Assembly: GCF_000373625.1 (NCBI RefSeq)
Contig: NZ_KB891994.1
Coordinates: 248,001-312,000 of the forward strand
Direction: 5' to 3'
Length of the DNA: 64,000 nucleotides
Origin: Streptomyces sp. LaPpAH-108
GTDB lineage: Bacteria > Actinomycetota > Actinomycetes > Streptomycetales > Streptomycetaceae
Position 1 is the first letter of the stretch, and the number at the start of each line of letters is the position of its first letter. The notes beneath the pieces were generated by a model, which made no database searches, was not told the origin of the DNA, and saw nothing but the letters and a program-made list of their open reading frames with translations. The position numbers and the translations under genes were made by a program. Positions 27,003 through 34,869 of this stretch are shown piece by piece.

Positions 27003-28406
27003 CTAGTTGAGGTACTGACAGGTGGAGCGCGGGGTGTAGACGCCGTGCCCGGCGTGGCCGGTGTACTCCCGCTCGGTGATCACGGGCACGCCGCGCGAGA
27101 GCACGGTCTCGACCCGGCCGGTGATCCGCCTGCCCTCGTACGCCGAGTAGTCGACGTTCATGTGGTGGGTCTCGGCGGAGATGACCTGCTCGGCGTGCGG
27201 GTCGTAGATCACCACGTCGGCGTCGGCGCCGGGGGCGATCGTGCCCTTCTTCGGGTACATGCCGAACATGCGGGCCGGGGTGGCGCAGGCGATCTCGATC
27301 CAGCGGCGGCGCGAGATGTGCCCCTCGACCACGGCCTGGTGGAGGAGGTCCATGCGGTTCTCCACGCCCGGCATTCCGTTCGGGATCTTGGAGAAGTCGC
27401 CCCGGCCCAGCTCCTTCTGGCCCGAGAAGCAGAACGGGCAGTGGTCGGTGGAGACCACCTGGAGGTCGTTGGTGCGCAGGCCCCGCCAGAGGGCGGCCTG
27501 GTGCTCCTGGGGGCGAAGCGGCGTGCTGCACACGTACTTGGCGCCCTCGAAGTCCGGCTCGGCGAGGTTGTCGGTGGACAGGAACAGATACTGCGGGCAG
27601 GTCTCGCCGAAGACGTTCAGCCCCTCGTCGCGGGCGCGGGTCAGCTCGGCGACCGCCTCCTGCGCGGAGACGTGCACGACGTAGAGCGGGGCCCCGGCGA
27701 CCTGGGCGAGCTTGATCGCGCGGTGGGTGGCCTCGGCCTCCAGGAGGGCCTTGCGGACCTCGCCGTGGTAGCGGGGGTCGGTCTCGCCGCGCGCGAGGGC
27801 CTGTTCGACCAGGACGTCGATGGCGATGCCGTTCTCGGCGTGCATCATGATCAGTCCGCCGTTCTCGGCGGCGCGCTGCATCGCCCTGAGGATCTGGCCG
27901 TCGTCCGAGTAGAAGACGCCCGGGTAGGCCATGAACTGCTTGAAGGAGGTCACCCCCTCCTCCACCAGCAGGTCCATCTCCTTCAGCGTCTCCTGGTTCA
28001 CATCGGAGACGATCATGTGGAAGCCGTAGTCGATCGCGCAGTTGCCCTCGGCCTTCTGGTGCCAGGCGTCCAGGCCCTCGCGCAGGCTGCCGCCGACGTT
28101 CTGGATGGCGAAGTCCACGATGGTGGTCGTACCGCCCCAGGCGGCGGCGCGGGTGCCGGTCTCGAAGGTGTCGGCGGCGTAGGTTCCGCCGAACGGCATC
28201 TCCATGTGGGTGTGGCCGTCGACGCCGCCGGGGATGACGTATTTTCCTGTCGCGTCGATGACGGTTTCCGCGCTGAAGGCTTCGGCGGCGGGGGTGCCTG
28301 CGGCGGCCAGGGCGGCGATTCGGCCGTCCTCGATCAGTACGTCGGCGTGGATCTCGTCGGAGGCGGTGATGACGAGGCCGTTCTGGATGAGCGTGCGGCG
28401 GGACAT
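27003..28406 (-). CDS. hydA: Dihydropyrimidinase / D-hydantoinase
   Basis: Cyclic amidohydrolase of 467 residues opening dihydrouracil, dihydrothymine or 5-substituted hydantoins to N-carbamoyl amino acids. The metal-site signature DGHTHMEMPFGG is near residue 59. The carboxylated lysine region is VTSFKQFMAYPG near 150, further metal histidines are in HAENG and VVHVSAQEA, and STDHCPF near 320 supplies the last ligand. AAGGAGAGG lies just before the ATG. It is followed within 11 bases by the LLM oxidoreductase. Confidence 0.95.
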   Translation of the reverse strand: MSRRTLIQNGLVITASDEIHADVLIEDGRIAALAAAGTPAAEAFSAETVIDATGKYVIPGGVDGHTHMEMPFGGTYAADTFETGTRAAAWGGTTTIVDFAIQNVGGSLREGLDAWHQKAEGNCAIDYGFHMIVSDVNQETLKEMDLLVEEGVTSFKQFMAYPGVFYSDDGQILRAMQRAAENGGLIMMHAENGIAIDVLVEQALARGETDPRYHGEVRKALLEAEATHRAIKLAQVAGAPLYVVHVSAQEAVAELTRARDEGLNVFGETCPQYLFLSTDNLAEPDFEGAKYVCSTPLRPQEHQAALWRGLRTNDLQVVSTDHCPFCFSGQKELGRGDFSKIPNGMPGVENRMDLLHQAVVEGHISRRRWIEIACATPARMFGMYPKKGTIAPGADADVVIYDPHAEQVISAETHHMNVDYSAYEGRRITGRVETVLSRGVPVITEREYTGHAGHGVYTPRSTCQYLN

Positions 28407-28428
28407 GGGGTCCTCTCCTTGTGGTCCG

Positions 28429-28471
28429 CTGCGGGTCGTGTGTGGCTGGTCGCGCAGTTCCCCGCGCCCCT
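28429..28471 (-). repeat. Dispersed Streptomyces-type repeat, copy 1
   Basis: Minus-strand AGGGGCGCGGGGAACTGCGC and the following CCAGCC...GACCCGCAG tail match the two copies at 34758-34869. It sits in the short gap between the first nitrilase gene and hydA. I recognise this core as a common intergenic repeat in Streptomyces; its function is unknown. Confidence 0.75.
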
Positions 28472-28491
28472 ACGTGACCTACGGCCTGTTT

Positions 28492-29334
28492 TTACGGCGC
28501 CGTCAGCGGGTTGTACGCGCCCGGTGCGCGGTCCCTGTAGAACTGCCACCGGTCCCGTACCTCGCGCAGCTTCGCCATGTCGAGGTCGCGGACGACCAGT
28601 TCGGTCTCCTTGTCGCTGGCGACCTCGCCGACGAACTGGGCCTCCGGGTCCACGAAGTAGGTGGTGCCGTAGAAGTCGTTGTCGCCCAGGTCCTCCACGC
28701 CGACCCGGTTGATCGCGCCGACGAAGTACTCGTTGGCGACGGCGGCGGCGGGCTGCTCCAGCTGCCAGAGGTAGCGGGAGAGTCCGCGCGAGGTGGCCGA
28801 GGGGTTGAAGACGATCTCCGCTCCGGCGAGGCCCAGCGCGCGCCAGCCCTCGGGGAAGTGGCGGTCGTAGCAGATGTAGACGCCGATGCGGCCGACGGCG
28901 GTGTCGAAGACGGGCCAGCCGCTGTTGCCCGGGCGGAAGTAGAACTTCTCCCAGAATCCCTGTACTTGGGGGATGTGGGTCTTGCGGTACTTGCCGAGGT
29001 AGCTGCCGTCGGCGTCGATCACGGCGGCGGTGTTGTAGAGGACGCCGGGCTGCTCCTCCTCGTACATCGGCAGGACGAGGACGATGCCCAACTCCCGGGC
29101 CAGCGCCTGGAAGCGGCGGACGGTGGGGCCCTCGGGGATCTGCTCGGCGTACTCGTAGAACGCCTTGTCCTGGACCTGGCAGAAGTAGGGGCCGTAGAAC
29201 AGCTCCTGGAAGCACAGGACTTGGGCGCCCTGGGCGGCGGCGTCGCGGGCCGCCTGCTCGTGCACCTGGATCATGGACTCCTTGTCGCCCGTCCAGGCCG
29301 TCTGGAAGAGGGCGGCGCGGATCACTCGGCTCAT
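28492..29334 (-). CDS. Nitrilase-superfamily amidohydrolase, beta-ureidopropionase-like (copy 1)
   Basis: A 280-residue C-N hydrolase predicted to cleave N-carbamoyl-beta-amino acids made by dihydropyrimidinase. The Glu-Lys-Cys catalytic triad is visible in CFQELFYGP (Glu near 43), LGKYRKTHIP (Lys near 117) and YICYDRHFPEGW (Cys near 150). The start is the ATG at 29334 with GGAGG 6 nt upstream. It is a close paralogue of the protein at 32572-33414. The 181-nt inverted repeat begins only 26 bases upstream. Confidence 0.9.
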   Translation of the reverse strand: MSRVIRAALFQTAWTGDKESMIQVHEQAARDAAAQGAQVLCFQELFYGPYFCQVQDKAFYEYAEQIPEGPTVRRFQALARELGIVLVLPMYEEEQPGVLYNTAAVIDADGSYLGKYRKTHIPQVQGFWEKFYFRPGNSGWPVFDTAVGRIGVYICYDRHFPEGWRALGLAGAEIVFNPSATSRGLSRYLWQLEQPAAAVANEYFVGAINRVGVEDLGDNDFYGTTYFVDPEAQFVGEVASDKETELVVRDLDMAKLREVRDRWQFYRDRAPGAYNPLTAP

Positions 29335-29360
29335 CGGGGACCTCCGGTAGCTCGATGTGG

Positions 29361-29541
29361 CTGGGGCGGGCATCGGAAGCCGCGTCGTCCGCCCGAAGGG
29401 CGGGCCGGGCGGCGTCCGGTGCGTGCTCTCGGTGTGCCGGGCGTGATCCCTCGTACTGGATGTACTAGGGCTCACGCCCGGTGCAGCGAGAGTGCGTGCT
29501 GGGCGTCGGCGGGCAGACGGGGCTTCCGATGCCCGCCCCAG
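29361..29541 (+). repeat. 181-nt inverted repeat predicted to fold as a three-way junction
   Basis: Outer arms of 21 bp pair perfectly (29361-29381 with 29521-29541), followed by CGTC/GACG. A side hairpin CCGCCC-GAA-GGGCGG lies at 29389-29403. An apical arm of 46 positions (29411-29456 with 29462-29507) closes on a 5-base TGGAT loop. In that arm 34 pairs are Watson-Crick, 9 are G-T and 3 are mismatches. Read as + strand RNA all nine substitutions are G-U wobbles; read from the other strand all nine become A-C mismatches. The genes on both sides are on the minus strand. The inverted repeat is certain; a + strand non-coding RNA or a small mobile element is inference. No target-site duplication is seen. 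Confidence 0.9.
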
Positions 29542-29580
29542 GAGCCTAGGAAGGGCGGGTGGCCGGTTTTGAGTGGCAGG

Positions 29581-29619
29581 GTGTCACGTGTGCGGGGGTC
29601 GGCCGTGTCACCGTGTCAC
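29581..29619 (-). promoter_or_regulatory. Three GTGACAC direct repeats, candidate PucR-type binding region
   Basis: GTGACAC (minus strand; GTGTCAC on +) occurs at 29581-29587, 29605-29611 and 29613-29619. It lies between the pucR stop and the start of the nitrilase-hydA-oxidoreductase-permease transcript. A possible -10 TAGGCT on the minus strand lies at 29543-29548, next to the large inverted repeat. Iterated sites upstream of the catabolic genes fit a local activator, but I do not know a published PucR motif that matches. Confidence 0.35.
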
Positions 29620-29669
29620 GAGTCGGCCGGGCCATGTTTCAGCGCCGTTTTCCCAGGTCGTGGCGTGTT

Positions 29670-31250
29670 TCAGTGGCGTTGCGCGTCATGGGCGAGCAGG
29701 GCGATGTGCACCGAGGCGGCCTGCTCGAAGTCGTCGAGGTCGATGCCGAGGCGCGTCTGTATCGCCTCCAGGCGGCGGTAGAGGGCGGGCCGCGAGACGT
29801 GGTGGAGCTGGGCGGTGCGGGACTTGTTGCGGCCGGTCGCGAGGTAGGTGCGCAGCACGTCCAGCAGCTCGCCGCCCTCGCCGCACAGCAGGCCGTCCAG
29901 CTCCCGTTCGGCGAAGGACTGCACCTGCGGGTCGTCGCGCAACAGCCGTACCAGGCCGCGCAGATGGACGTCCCGCAGCCGTACCACGGGCGGCCGGTCC
30001 AGGGCGGCGTCGGCGCCCGCGAGGGCGTCCGCGACGTGCCGGGCCTCGCGCAGCCCGGCGGGCACGTCGTCCCAGGTCTCGCGCGGTTCGGCGGCGGCGA
30101 CGGAGGCGTCCGGCTCGGTCGTGCGCAGCCGGGCCGCGAAGCGGGCGGTGAGCGCCTCGGCGTCCTGGTCGTGGGCGAGGCTGAGCAGGGCTGCGGTGAC
30201 GCCGTCCCCGAGTTCGGCAACCAGTCCGGCCAGGCCGAGCGCGCGCAACACCCGGTCCAGTACGGCGGGTTCGGCGCCGGGCACGACCAGGGGGACGAAG
30301 GTGCGGCGGCCGACCGGCAGCCCGGCGGCGCGGGCCCGGGGCAGCAGCTGCCGGGCGGGTACCGTGCCGGAGGCGAGGTCGGTGAGCAGGCCGCGCGCGG
30401 ACTGTTCCTCCCAGGCGGCCGTGGAGCCGCCGCCGAGCATCCGGTGCAGGACCAGGGCTTCGGCGGCGCGGTCGGCGAGCAGCCGTCCGGTGGCCGCCTC
30501 GCCCCGGTAGCCGCACAGCAGCAGCCGTCCCCAGCGCTCGCCCCGGCCGCCGAGTTCGGCGCGGACCCAGCCGTCGCCCTCGCTGCCTCCCGCCTGCCGG
30601 GCGATGCGCTCCCAGTCGCGCAGCACGTCGTCCACGGCGGACCGCTCCCCCGCCGTGGCGAGGACGCGGTGGGCGAGGTTGGTGACGACGACCGGACAGC
30701 CGCTGTGCCGGGCGATCTCGTCCAGGAGGCGCTGCAGCGGGGCCCCGGCGGTGATCAGTCCGGTGAGGCCGGTGCGGACGGTCTCGGAGAGGCTGACGGC
30801 GGCGAACTTCCGCCGTACCAGCCGTGATTGGACCTCCTCGGTCAGCTCCGCGAAGGGGAAGGGCCGGTGCAGGACGACCATGGGCAGCCCGTACCGTTCG
30901 GCGGTGCGGCACATCGTCTCGGGCGGGGCGGGGAAGGCGCGGCCGAGGCCGAGGACCACGGCTGCGGCGTCCGCGTGGTGCAGGGAGCGGATGTAGGCGG
31001 CCTGTTTGGCCTCGTCGCCCGCGAGCAGCACCCCGGTGGTGAGGACCATCTCGCCGCCGCTGAGCATCACCCCGACGTCGGCGGCCTCGGCGACGTGCAC
31101 CCAGCGCACGGCGCGGTCGAGCTGTCCGGCCCCGGCCACCACCTCGGGCTCCCCGGCGAGCACGCGTTCCAGGGTGAGCACCTGCCGGACGGACAGGGCC
31201 GGTCCGCCGGCGGGCGCGGCCGGGTGCCAGGACTCCGAGGTGGTGGTCAT
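29670..31250 (-). CDS. PucR-family transcriptional regulator
   Basis: A 526-residue regulator with the N-terminal purine-catabolism PucR domain (about residues 20-145, LTLERVLAGEPEVVAGA, GGEMVLTTG) and a C-terminal helix-turn-helix (about 460-520, LATGRNKSRTAQLHHVSRPALYRRLE). The middle part is a GAF-like/GGDEF-like ligand region. Family members activate purine, allantoin, or amide catabolism. Its position inside the cluster makes it the presumed regulator of the amidohydrolase genes and permease. Confidence 0.93.
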   Translation of the reverse strand: MTTTSESWHPAAPAGGPALSVRQVLTLERVLAGEPEVVAGAGQLDRAVRWVHVAEAADVGVMLSGGEMVLTTGVLLAGDEAKQAAYIRSLHHADAAAVVLGLGRAFPAPPETMCRTAERYGLPMVVLHRPFPFAELTEEVQSRLVRRKFAAVSLSETVRTGLTGLITAGAPLQRLLDEIARHSGCPVVVTNLAHRVLATAGERSAVDDVLRDWERIARQAGGSEGDGWVRAELGGRGERWGRLLLCGYRGEAATGRLLADRAAEALVLHRMLGGGSTAAWEEQSARGLLTDLASGTVPARQLLPRARAAGLPVGRRTFVPLVVPGAEPAVLDRVLRALGLAGLVAELGDGVTAALLSLAHDQDAEALTARFAARLRTTEPDASVAAAEPRETWDDVPAGLREARHVADALAGADAALDRPPVVRLRDVHLRGLVRLLRDDPQVQSFAERELDGLLCGEGGELLDVLRTYLATGRNKSRTAQLHHVSRPALYRRLEAIQTRLGIDLDDFEQAASVHIALLAHDAQRH

Positions 31251-31269
31251 GGGCGGTACCTCGTCTCTC

Positions 31270-31313
31270 GTACGGGCTCCTCAGCGCGCTCTCAGTACGT
31301 GCTCCTCAGCGCG
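31270..31313. repeat. 25-bp tandem duplication at the 3' end of the aminotransferase gene
   Basis: GTACGGGCTCCTCAGCGCG at 31270-31288 is repeated as GTACGTGCTCCTCAGCGCG at 31295-31313 with one difference. The second copy encodes the last residues and stop of the aminotransferase; the first lies in the 41-base gap before pucR. Confidence 0.7.
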
Positions 31314-32575
31314 TCCTCGAGGATGTCCGCGCCCTCCTCCGCCTCCGCGACGGTGAGCGTGAGCGGCGGCGCGATGCGCAGGACGCTGGTGTCGTGGCCG
31401 CCGCCCTTGCCGATGAGCAGGCCGCCCGAGCGGGCGGACTCCAGGACGGTGGCGGCGGCGAGGGGGTCGGCCTCGTCGGTGCCGGGCCTGACCAGTTCGA
31501 CGCCGATCATCAGGCCGCGCCCGCGCACCTCGCGCACGCCGGGCAGCCGGGCGGCGACGGCGCGCAGCCGCTCGAGGAGCAGACCGCCGACGCGGCGGGC
31601 GTTGCCCTGGAGGTCGTGCTCCAGGTGGTAGGTGAGGTTGGCCAGCCCGGCGGCCATGGTGATCTGGGTGCCGCCGAAGGTGGAAATGCTGCTGGCGTCC
31701 AGGCAGTTCATGATCTCGGCGGGGGCGATCACCCCGCCGATGGACATACCGTTGCCGATGCCCTTGGCGAAGGTGACGATGTCCGGCGGGCCGTTGCGGT
31801 CGTGCGCCTGCCAGCCCCAGAAGTGGTCGCCGGTGCGGCCCCAGCCGGTCTGCACCTCGTCGGAGATCCACAAAATGCCGTGCTCGTCGAGGACTTCACG
31901 GAAGGCGGCGTACAGGCCGTCGGGCGGCGAGGTGAACCCCCCTACGCCCTGGACGGGTTCGGCGATCAGCGCGACGGGCGTGCGGCCCTGGCCGATCAGA
32001 TCGCGCAGGTCGGCCACGCAGGCGTCGATGAACGCGCGGTCGTCCAGCGCGGCGTACGGCCCCCGGGTGCGGACGGCGCCGTGGACGTAGACGGTCTGGA
32101 GCGGGGAGAGGGAGGTCGTGGACCAGGTGCGGTTGCCGGTGATGCCGACGGCGCCGAAGGAGCGGCCGTGGTAGCTGTTGCGCATCGCTAGGACGGTGTT
32201 GCCCTGCCGGTAGGCGGTGGCGAGCAGCATCGCCGTGTCGTTGGCCTCGGTGCCGGAGGTGGTGAAGAAGACCCGGGCGTTCGGGATGCCGCTCAACTGG
32301 GCGATGCGCTCGGCGAGTTCCACCATCGGGCGGTTCAGGTACAGGGTCGAGGAGTGGATGATCCGCCCGGCCTGCTCGCTGACCGCCTTGGTGACCTCGG
32401 GCAGGGCGTGCGCGGTCATCGTGGTGAGGATGCCGCCGAAGAAGTCGAGATAGCGGTTGCCCCGCGCGTCCCAGACGTGGCGGCCCTCGCCGTGGGTGAT
32501 CTCCAGCGGGTCGTCGTAATACAGGGCGAGCCAGTCGGGCATGACCCGGCGGTGGCGGGCGAAGAGATCGGTCAT
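31292..32575 (-). CDS. Class III aminotransferase, AGXT2/beta-alanine type
   Basis: PLP enzyme of 427 residues in the class III group. It shows TSGTEANDTAMLL near residue 103, WISDEVQTGWGRTG near 225, and the PLP-binding lysine in TFAKGIGNG near 257, followed by STFGGTQI. It resembles alanine-glyoxylate aminotransferase 2 / 3-aminoisobutyrate-pyruvate enzymes, which fits transamination of beta-alanine or 3-aminoisobutyrate released from pyrimidines. The ATG start overlaps the stop of the second nitrilase gene by 4 bases. A start 54 bases further upstream is less likely. Confidence 0.9.
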   Translation of the reverse strand: MTDLFARHRRVMPDWLALYYDDPLEITHGEGRHVWDARGNRYLDFFGGILTTMTAHALPEVTKAVSEQAGRIIHSSTLYLNRPMVELAERIAQLSGIPNARVFFTTSGTEANDTAMLLATAYRQGNTVLAMRNSYHGRSFGAVGITGNRTWSTTSLSPLQTVYVHGAVRTRGPYAALDDRAFIDACVADLRDLIGQGRTPVALIAEPVQGVGGFTSPPDGLYAAFREVLDEHGILWISDEVQTGWGRTGDHFWGWQAHDRNGPPDIVTFAKGIGNGMSIGGVIAPAEIMNCLDASSISTFGGTQITMAAGLANLTYHLEHDLQGNARRVGGLLLERLRAVAARLPGVREVRGRGLMIGVELVRPGTDEADPLAAATVLESARSGGLLIGKGGGHDTSVLRIAPPLTLTVAEAEEGADILEDALRSTY

Positions 32576-33414
32576 GGCCGTACCAGCCCTTCGTACGCGT
32601 CGGGGCGCCGGTCGCGGTAGAACGCCCACTGCTGCCGTACCTCGTCGATGAGGTCGAAGTCCAGGTCGCGGACGAGGAGTTCCTCGCTCTTGTCACCGGC
32701 CGGATCGCCGACGAACTGGCCGCGCGGGTCCACGAAGTACGAAGTGCCGTAGAAGTCGTTGTCGCCGTACTCCTCCTGGCCGACGCGGTTGATCGCGGCG
32801 ACGAAGTACTCGTTGGCGACGGCCGCCGCGGGCTGCTCCAGCTGCCACAGGTGGGCGGAGAGTCCGCGATGCGTGGCCGACGGGTTGTAGACCAACTGGG
32901 CGCCCTGGAGGCCGAGTTCGCGCCAGCCCTCGGGGAAGTGGCGGTCGTAGCAGATGTAGACGCCGACTTTGCCGACGGCGGTGTCGAAGACGGGCCAGCC
33001 GAGGTTGCCGGGTTTGAAGTAGTACTTCTCCCAGAAGCCCTCGACCTGGGGGATGTGGTGCTTGCGGTACTTGCCGAGGTAGCTGCCGTCGGCGTCGATC
33101 ACGGCGGCGGTGTTGTAGTAGAAGCCGGAGCCGTCGATCTCGAAGACGGGGGCGACGATCACCATGCCGGTCTCGCGGGCCAGCTCCCGCATCCGCGTCA
33201 CGGTCGGGCCGTCCGGGACCGGTTCCGCCCAGCGGTAGTGCTCGGGCTCCTGGACCTGGCAGAAGTACGGGGCGTTGAAGACTTCCTGGAACCCGATGAT
33301 CTTCGCGCCCTGCCGCGCGGCCTCGCGGGCGTGCTCCTCGTGCTTCGCGATCATGGACTCGGTGTCGCCGGTCCAGGTGGCCTGGACCAGTGCGGCACGT
33401 ACGACGTTGGCCAT
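32572..33414 (-). CDS. Nitrilase-superfamily amidohydrolase, beta-ureidopropionase-like (copy 2)
   Basis: A 280-residue C-N hydrolase, colinear with copy 1. The triad is Glu in GFQEVFNAP, Lys in LGKYRKHHIP and Cys in YICYDRHFPEGW. Segments around the active site differ from copy 1 (FNAPYFC versus FYGPYFC; PVFEIDGSGFYYN versus PMYEEEQPGVLYN), suggesting different side-chain preferences. The ATG at 33414 has AAGGAG 6 nt upstream. It is the first gene of the cluster in transcription order and is translationally coupled to the aminotransferase. Confidence 0.9.
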   Translation of the reverse strand: MANVVRAALVQATWTGDTESMIAKHEEHAREAARQGAKIIGFQEVFNAPYFCQVQEPEHYRWAEPVPDGPTVTRMRELARETGMVIVAPVFEIDGSGFYYNTAAVIDADGSYLGKYRKHHIPQVEGFWEKYYFKPGNLGWPVFDTAVGKVGVYICYDRHFPEGWRELGLQGAQLVYNPSATHRGLSAHLWQLEQPAAAVANEYFVAAINRVGQEEYGDNDFYGTSYFVDPRGQFVGDPAGDKSEELLVRDLDFDLIDEVRQQWAFYRDRRPDAYEGLVRP

Positions 33415-33694
33415 GAGCTGCTCCTTCGACGCGGCGTCCGAGCCCTCCACGCCCGTAGAAACGGCCCGTAGAGGGACGAAAGTAAGCCTCCTGGACGCCC
33501 TTGCCAAGACCATCGTCGGCAACCCGCTGAGTCGATCTCGATTCACACTCCGGTGGGTGAGCGCGTGGGTGCAGCCAACACCCGCCGTGTTACGTCCCGA
33601 CTACGCGCGGTTTGCGGTCCGCGTCAGGCGTCACCAGGACCGACAGGCGCCGACCAGGGCCGCCGGGCGTCGAGCGCCGACCAGGGCCGGGCCG

Positions 33695-33946
33695 TCAGGC
33701 GTCCACCAGGACGCAGAGCGCCGCCAGCTCGTCCATGGAGAGGCCGAGCGCCCCGGCGAGGGCCGCCACGGTGAAGAAAGCCGGGGTGGGCGCCCGGCCG
33801 GTCTCGATCTTGCGCAGCGTCTCGGCGGAGATCCCGGCCACCGCCGCGACCTCGGTCATGCTCCGGGGGCCACGGGCCGCGCGCAGCAGCGCACCGAGCC
33901 GTTCGCCGCGCTCGCGCTCTTCTGGGGTGAGGGGGGTGCGCACCAT
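33695..33946 (-). CDS. Small XRE-family transcriptional regulator
   Basis: An 83-residue helix-turn-helix protein. The XRE domain covers most of the chain (LGALLRAARGPRSMTEVAAVAGI, SAETLRKIETG), with the recognition helix near residues 41-52. No ligand domain follows. It is divergent from map; the start at 33946 is preferred over an ATG 9 bases earlier because TAGAAT lies exactly 7 bases before it and no Shine-Dalgarno exists, as expected for a leaderless message. It probably regulates its own and the map promoter. Confidence 0.85.
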   Translation of the reverse strand: MVRTPLTPEERERGERLGALLRAARGPRSMTEVAAVAGISAETLRKIETGRAPTPAFFTVAALAGALGLSMDELAALCVLVDA

Positions 33947-33979
33947 GGCACCCATTCTAATACCGGTATAGTAATTGGC
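33947..33979. promoter_or_regulatory. Divergent, apparently leaderless promoters of the XRE and map genes around a palindrome
   Basis: Only 33 bases separate the two ATG codons. On + strand TATAGT (33967-33972) is followed by 7 bases and the map ATG. On minus strand TAGAAT (33959-33954) is followed by 7 bases and the XRE ATG. Between the two hexamers, and overlapping both slightly, sits ATACCGGTAT (33960-33969), a perfect 10-bp palindrome suited to a dimeric XRE protein. No Shine-Dalgarno precedes either gene. Confidence 0.6.
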
Positions 33980-34756
33980 ATGATGGAACTCAAGACGGAC
34001 GCGTCGATCGACGCGATGCACGCCGCGGGCCAAGTGGTCGGCCGCGCCCTGACCGCCGTACGACAGGCCGCCGGGATCGGGGTGAGCCTGCTGGAGCTGG
34101 ACGAGGTCGCCCGCGAGGTGCTGCGCGAGGCGGGCGCCACGTCCCCCTTCCTCGGCTACCGCCCCTCCTTCGCCCCGACCCCGTTCCCGGCGGTGATCTG
34201 CGCCTCGGTGAACGACGCGATCGTGCACGGCATCCCGACCGCGTACCGCCTGCGCGACGGCGATCTGCTCTCGGTGGACTGCGGCGCCCTGCTGGACGGC
34301 TGGGCCGGTGACTCCGCGACGAGCTTCGTGGTCGGCCGCCCCGACCCGGCGGACCTGCGCCTGATCGAGACCGCCGAACGCGCCCTGGCCGCGGGCATCG
34401 AGGCGGCCGTCGTCGGCAACCGCATCGGCGACATCGCCCACGCGATCGGCCGCACCTGCCGCCAGGCCGGTTACGGCATCCCCTCCGGCTTCGGCGGCCA
34501 CGGCATCGGCCGCCGCATGCACGAGGACCCCGAGGTCCCCAACGAGGGCCGCCCCGCCCGAGGCATCCCCCTCCGCCCCGGCATGGTCCTCGCGATCGAA
34601 CCGATGCTGATCGCCAGCGGCAAGAACGCCTACTACGAAGCGGAGGACGGCTGGACCCTCCGCACCTCGGACGCCTCAAGAGCAGCCCACGCGGAACACA
34701 CAGTGGCGATCACGACAGAGGGCCCCCGAATCCTGACCTCGCGGCAGCCGACCTGA
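33980..34756 (+). CDS. map: Type I methionine aminopeptidase
   Basis: Metalloprotease of 258 residues removing N-terminal Met from new proteins. Metal ligands are visible as Asp in LLSVDCGALLDGWAGDSAT (two Asp), His in GFGGHGIGRRMHE and two Glu in LAIEPML and AEHTVAIT. The start is one of two consecutive ATGs at 33980 and 33983; the first fits the leaderless promoter best. A map gene paired with its own XRE regulator suggests a conditional second copy rather than the housekeeping enzyme, which in Streptomyces usually sits elsewhere. Confidence 0.92.
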   Translation: MMELKTDASIDAMHAAGQVVGRALTAVRQAAGIGVSLLELDEVAREVLREAGATSPFLGYRPSFAPTPFPAVICASVNDAIVHGIPTAYRLRDGDLLSVDCGALLDGWAGDSATSFVVGRPDPADLRLIETAERALAAGIEAAVVGNRIGDIAHAIGRTCRQAGYGIPSGFGGHGIGRRMHEDPEVPNEGRPARGIPLRPGMVLAIEPMLIASGKNAYYEAEDGWTLRTSDASRAAHAEHTVAITTEGPRILTSRQPT

Positions 34757-34757
34757 A

Positions 34758-34869
34758 AGGGGCGCGGGGAACGGCGCGAGCAACCACGGACGCCCCGCAC
34801 CGGAGAGACGGCATAGACCACATCTGAAGGGGCGCGGGGAACTGCGCGAGAACCCACCACGACCCGCAC
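34758..34869 (+). repeat. Dispersed Streptomyces-type repeat, two tandem copies
   Basis: Copy A (34758-34800) and copy B (34828-34869) share AGGGGCGCGGGGAAC-GCGCGAG and the CCCGCAC ending, with a 70-base period. A third copy in opposite orientation is at 28429-28471. They occupy most of the 237-base gap between map and the Clp ATPase gene, which otherwise shows no gene. Confidence 0.8.

Noticed and set aside
29361..29541. Reading the inverted repeat as a simple intrinsic terminator of pucR
   Set aside because: The stem is far longer than any terminator, has no U-tract, carries a side hairpin, and lies about 130 bases after the stop.
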